From positions 1 through 6,946 of the forward strand of contig CAZSNT010000287.1 of the NCBI GenBank assembly GCA_964607765.1: a stretch of DNA of 6,946 nucleotides, in the 5' to 3' direction. Every line of letters begins with the position of its first letter. Within the stretch, counting starts at the first letter, position 1. The stretch is from CAZSNT01 sp964607765. GTDB lineage: Bacteria; Verrucomicrobiota; Lentisphaeria; Oligosphaerales; JABHEG01. The position numbers were made by a program, and so were the translations under genes. The notes under the pieces were generated by a model. It did not search any database and was not told the DNA's origin. It was given only the letters and a program-made list of their open reading frames with translations. Shown here piece by piece: positions 5,264-6,946 of the stretch.

Positions 5264-6895
5264 ATGGAATTTGAAGAACTCGCCAACGTCGTAGGCCCCC
5301 ACTTCGAGAAAAGTCCGGAGTGGCAAGGCATTGACACTGTGTGCCAGGGCATCCTGCCGCGTCTCGGGCGGAAACGGGTCACGAAGAAGCTGCTGGCGGA
5401 GCTTCGGAACGCACTCGATGTTCTGGTCTTCGAAGGCATGTTGGTCTGGCGTGTGCAGTCGGGAGATGGAGGCGCTCAGTATGCAGCTCGGGAGCCGCTG
5501 TTCCGCGACGCCCGGTTCTTGGTCAACCTGACCGAGGACGAAAGAGCAGGACGCTTTCTGGTGCCAGGGCATCGGTTCGTGCCGTTTGTCGGGGCCGGTG
5601 TGTTCCCCGGGGAGGTGACGCTGTTTTACAACGGGATTGAGCTCGCCACATGCGTCCGTGAGTTCAAAGGCGCCGAGGTGATGATTTTTCTGTCTGTTCT
5701 CGGACACGTGCGCATGATGGAGTATCTGAATGTCGAGAACGACGTGGCGAAACTGATGTTTGAGTCCGGGGACGACCTGTCAAACGCCACGGTTGACGTG
5801 ACTGTGTTCGATCTTGGACCTGTGTTCTGCGCCGACGCGGATGCCCAATCGCTGTCGATGCGCGTTCTCGACGTTGCGAACGGCGTTGTGGAGTTGGAGA
5901 CTGTCAGCTGCCAACCGGCGACGCGAGGGGATGCGGCGTGCGCGCGCGACGGCATAGCCGCCCTGGATCGGGCGTTCAAACTCCTATTTGACCGCTGGCT
6001 CCCGAACGGCCTGGGGATTGAGGCCCAGATTGCCTGTGCCTACGCAGCCATGCCCGGGTCTTTCCTGTCCGATCCCCCGTTCCACTTCGGCGGTTACTTG
6101 GCCCTCAGTGAGCGCGTGGCCTTTGCTGTCGGGCCGTTGGATACCACTCTGTGGCACCAAGGTGAGGACCCGGTCGACTGCATGGCTGATCGAGAGGGGG
6201 AACTGCTGCACGGCCGCACGATCGTCTCCCTCGGCCTGATGGTGAGGGAGGCAGTGACAGAAGAGATGTGGGATGACGACGACGAAGGCGGCTGGCTTGA
6301 CGATGACATGTCCCTCGCAGCGTTGGGCGAGGGCAGCGTGGCTGATGCAGGGCCTCAGCCGCTGCTTTTCCCCGTCGAGCAGGTTGTGGGCGCTCGTTCC
6401 CGGGCCGGGGCGAGGCCTGCTCCCGCGAAGCAGCACGCATCCGGATTGGCAACCGGCAGCAATGACGTCTTCGTTTTCAAGGTCGCGCTGGACGGCGCCA
6501 AACGGATCTACAGGCGTATCGAAGTGCATGCGGACAATACTTGGGAGGAGTTCCACGATGCGATTTTCGTCGCCTTCGATCGCTTCGACGAGCACCTGTT
6601 CGCATTCTATCTGACCGGCAAGGCCACCAAGTCGTGGCATCGGCGCATTGGCGCGCCGTCCATCGAATCCCCGACGGGACTTGACGACTACTCCGAGGCG
6701 GCGGACGCTGCGACAACTCTGATTCGGCAGGCAGGGCTGCACGCCAAGATGAAGCTGTATTACCTGTTCGACTTCGGCGATTCATGGTGGCATGAGGTCA
6801 CGCTCGAGCGCATCGAGGAACGGCCTGGTGCAGACCCCGCCACGTTCCCGTGCATCGCCAAGAAGGCTGGGGAATCGCCACCCCAGTACGGCTAG
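5264..6895 (+). CDS. Large protein with C-terminal plasmid pRiA4b ORF-3-like domain
   Basis: The last part (about 401-543) matches the plasmid pRiA4b ORF-3 family: FVFKVALDGAKRIYRRIEV (403-421), WEEFHDAIFVAFDRFDEHLFAF (427-448), the signature FDFGDSWWHEV (502-512), and FPCIAKKAGESPPQYG at the end. The function of this family is unknown. Residues 1-330 are not recognised: 1-80 look helical with a possible winged-helix shape (inference), and the following part is a mixed fold with GHRFVPFVGAGVFPGEVTLFYNG (102-124) and Trp297-His298. An acidic stretch with two tryptophans (334-348) and an Ala/Gly/Pro-rich linker (about 350-400) separate the halves. No signal peptide or membrane segment is seen, so it is likely cytoplasmic. 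GAAGGA 10 bases upstream supports the ATG. The gene is divergent from SSB, with a 239-base shared control region. The stop comes soon after the conserved SPPQY, so the C-terminus may be slightly short. Confidence 0.85.
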   Translation: MEFEELANVVGPHFEKSPEWQGIDTVCQGILPRLGRKRVTKKLLAELRNALDVLVFEGMLVWRVQSGDGGAQYAAREPLFRDARFLVNLTEDERAGRFLVPGHRFVPFVGAGVFPGEVTLFYNGIELATCVREFKGAEVMIFLSVLGHVRMMEYLNVENDVAKLMFESGDDLSNATVDVTVFDLGPVFCADADAQSLSMRVLDVANGVVELETVSCQPATRGDAACARDGIAALDRAFKLLFDRWLPNGLGIEAQIACAYAAMPGSFLSDPPFHFGGYLALSERVAFAVGPLDTTLWHQGEDPVDCMADREGELLHGRTIVSLGLMVREAVTEEMWDDDDEGGWLDDDMSLAALGEGSVADAGPQPLLFPVEQVVGARSRAGARPAPAKQHASGLATGSNDVFVFKVALDGAKRIYRRIEVHADNTWEEFHDAIFVAFDRFDEHLFAFYLTGKATKSWHRRIGAPSIESPTGLDDYSEAADAATTLIRQAGLHAKMKLYYLFDFGDSWWHEVTLERIEERPGADPATFPCIAKKAGESPPQYG

Positions 6896-6946
6896 CCTGA
6901 CCCCGTCCTGAAAGGTCTTATGGCTGACAGAATAAAGCTCTTATAG
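6896..6946. other. Downstream end of the window, no gene seen
   Basis: Fifty-one bases with no hairpin and T run, so no intrinsic terminator for the preceding gene is visible. An ATG at 6920 preceded by GAAAGG opens only eight codons and is not treated as a gene. Confidence 0.4.

Noticed and set aside
5084..5707. 207-codon open frame on the - strand
   Set aside because: It overlaps the start of the pRiA4b-type gene and the SSB promoter, has no recognisable domain, and is best explained as a shadow.
6920..6946. Tiny open frame of eight codons at the window end
   Set aside because: Too short to support as a gene; it has no recognisable leader-peptide features beyond a weak ribosome site.

Overview
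The window is GC-rich and comes from a bacterium with an outer membrane, because it encodes two periplasmic or outer-membrane lipid-transport proteins next to an inner-membrane RND pump. The GxxExxY gene bordered by CACGAAG-type repeats is a combination I associate from memory with planctomycete, verrucomicrobial, kiritimatiellote and related genomes. That placement is a weak inference and no marker gene here confirms it.

Left part (about 204-4089, + strand): three tightly packed genes form one probable operon. They encode a VacJ/MlaA-family outer-membrane protein, an MlaC/Ttg2D (HpnM-like) periplasmic lipid carrier, and an 837-residue RND/MMPL (HpnN-like) transporter. The gaps are 3 and 4 bases. 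The likely job is moving a lipid (phospholipid or hopanoid-like) between inner and outer membrane with an RND pump in place of the MlaFEDB ABC transporter. The first and third proteins both carry an acidic run built on Asp-Glu-Phe units in a part predicted to lie in the periplasm.

Middle part (about 4108-5124, - strand): a small GxxExxY protein (PD-(D/E)XK nuclease fold) sits between imperfect inverted repeats built on ACCACGAAG/CACGAAG. Upstream of it on the same strand lies a single-stranded DNA-binding protein (SSB) whose tail lacks the usual acidic tip. The SSB gene has a near-consensus sigma70 promoter (TTGACA, 17-base spacer, TATACT). A perfect 16-base palindrome fills most of the spacer and enters the -35 box, so it looks like an operator.

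Right part (5264-6895, + strand): a divergently transcribed 543-residue protein has a C-terminal plasmid pRiA4b ORF-3-like domain joined, through an acidic and then a low-complexity linker, to about 330 residues I do not recognise. An extended -10 element lies upstream of it. The last 51 bases hold nothing I can support.

Most promising leads: the ABC-less Mla-like operon with its shared DEF tracts, the palindrome inside the SSB promoter, the repeat-bordered GxxExxY cassette, and the unknown N-terminal part of the pRiA4b-type protein.
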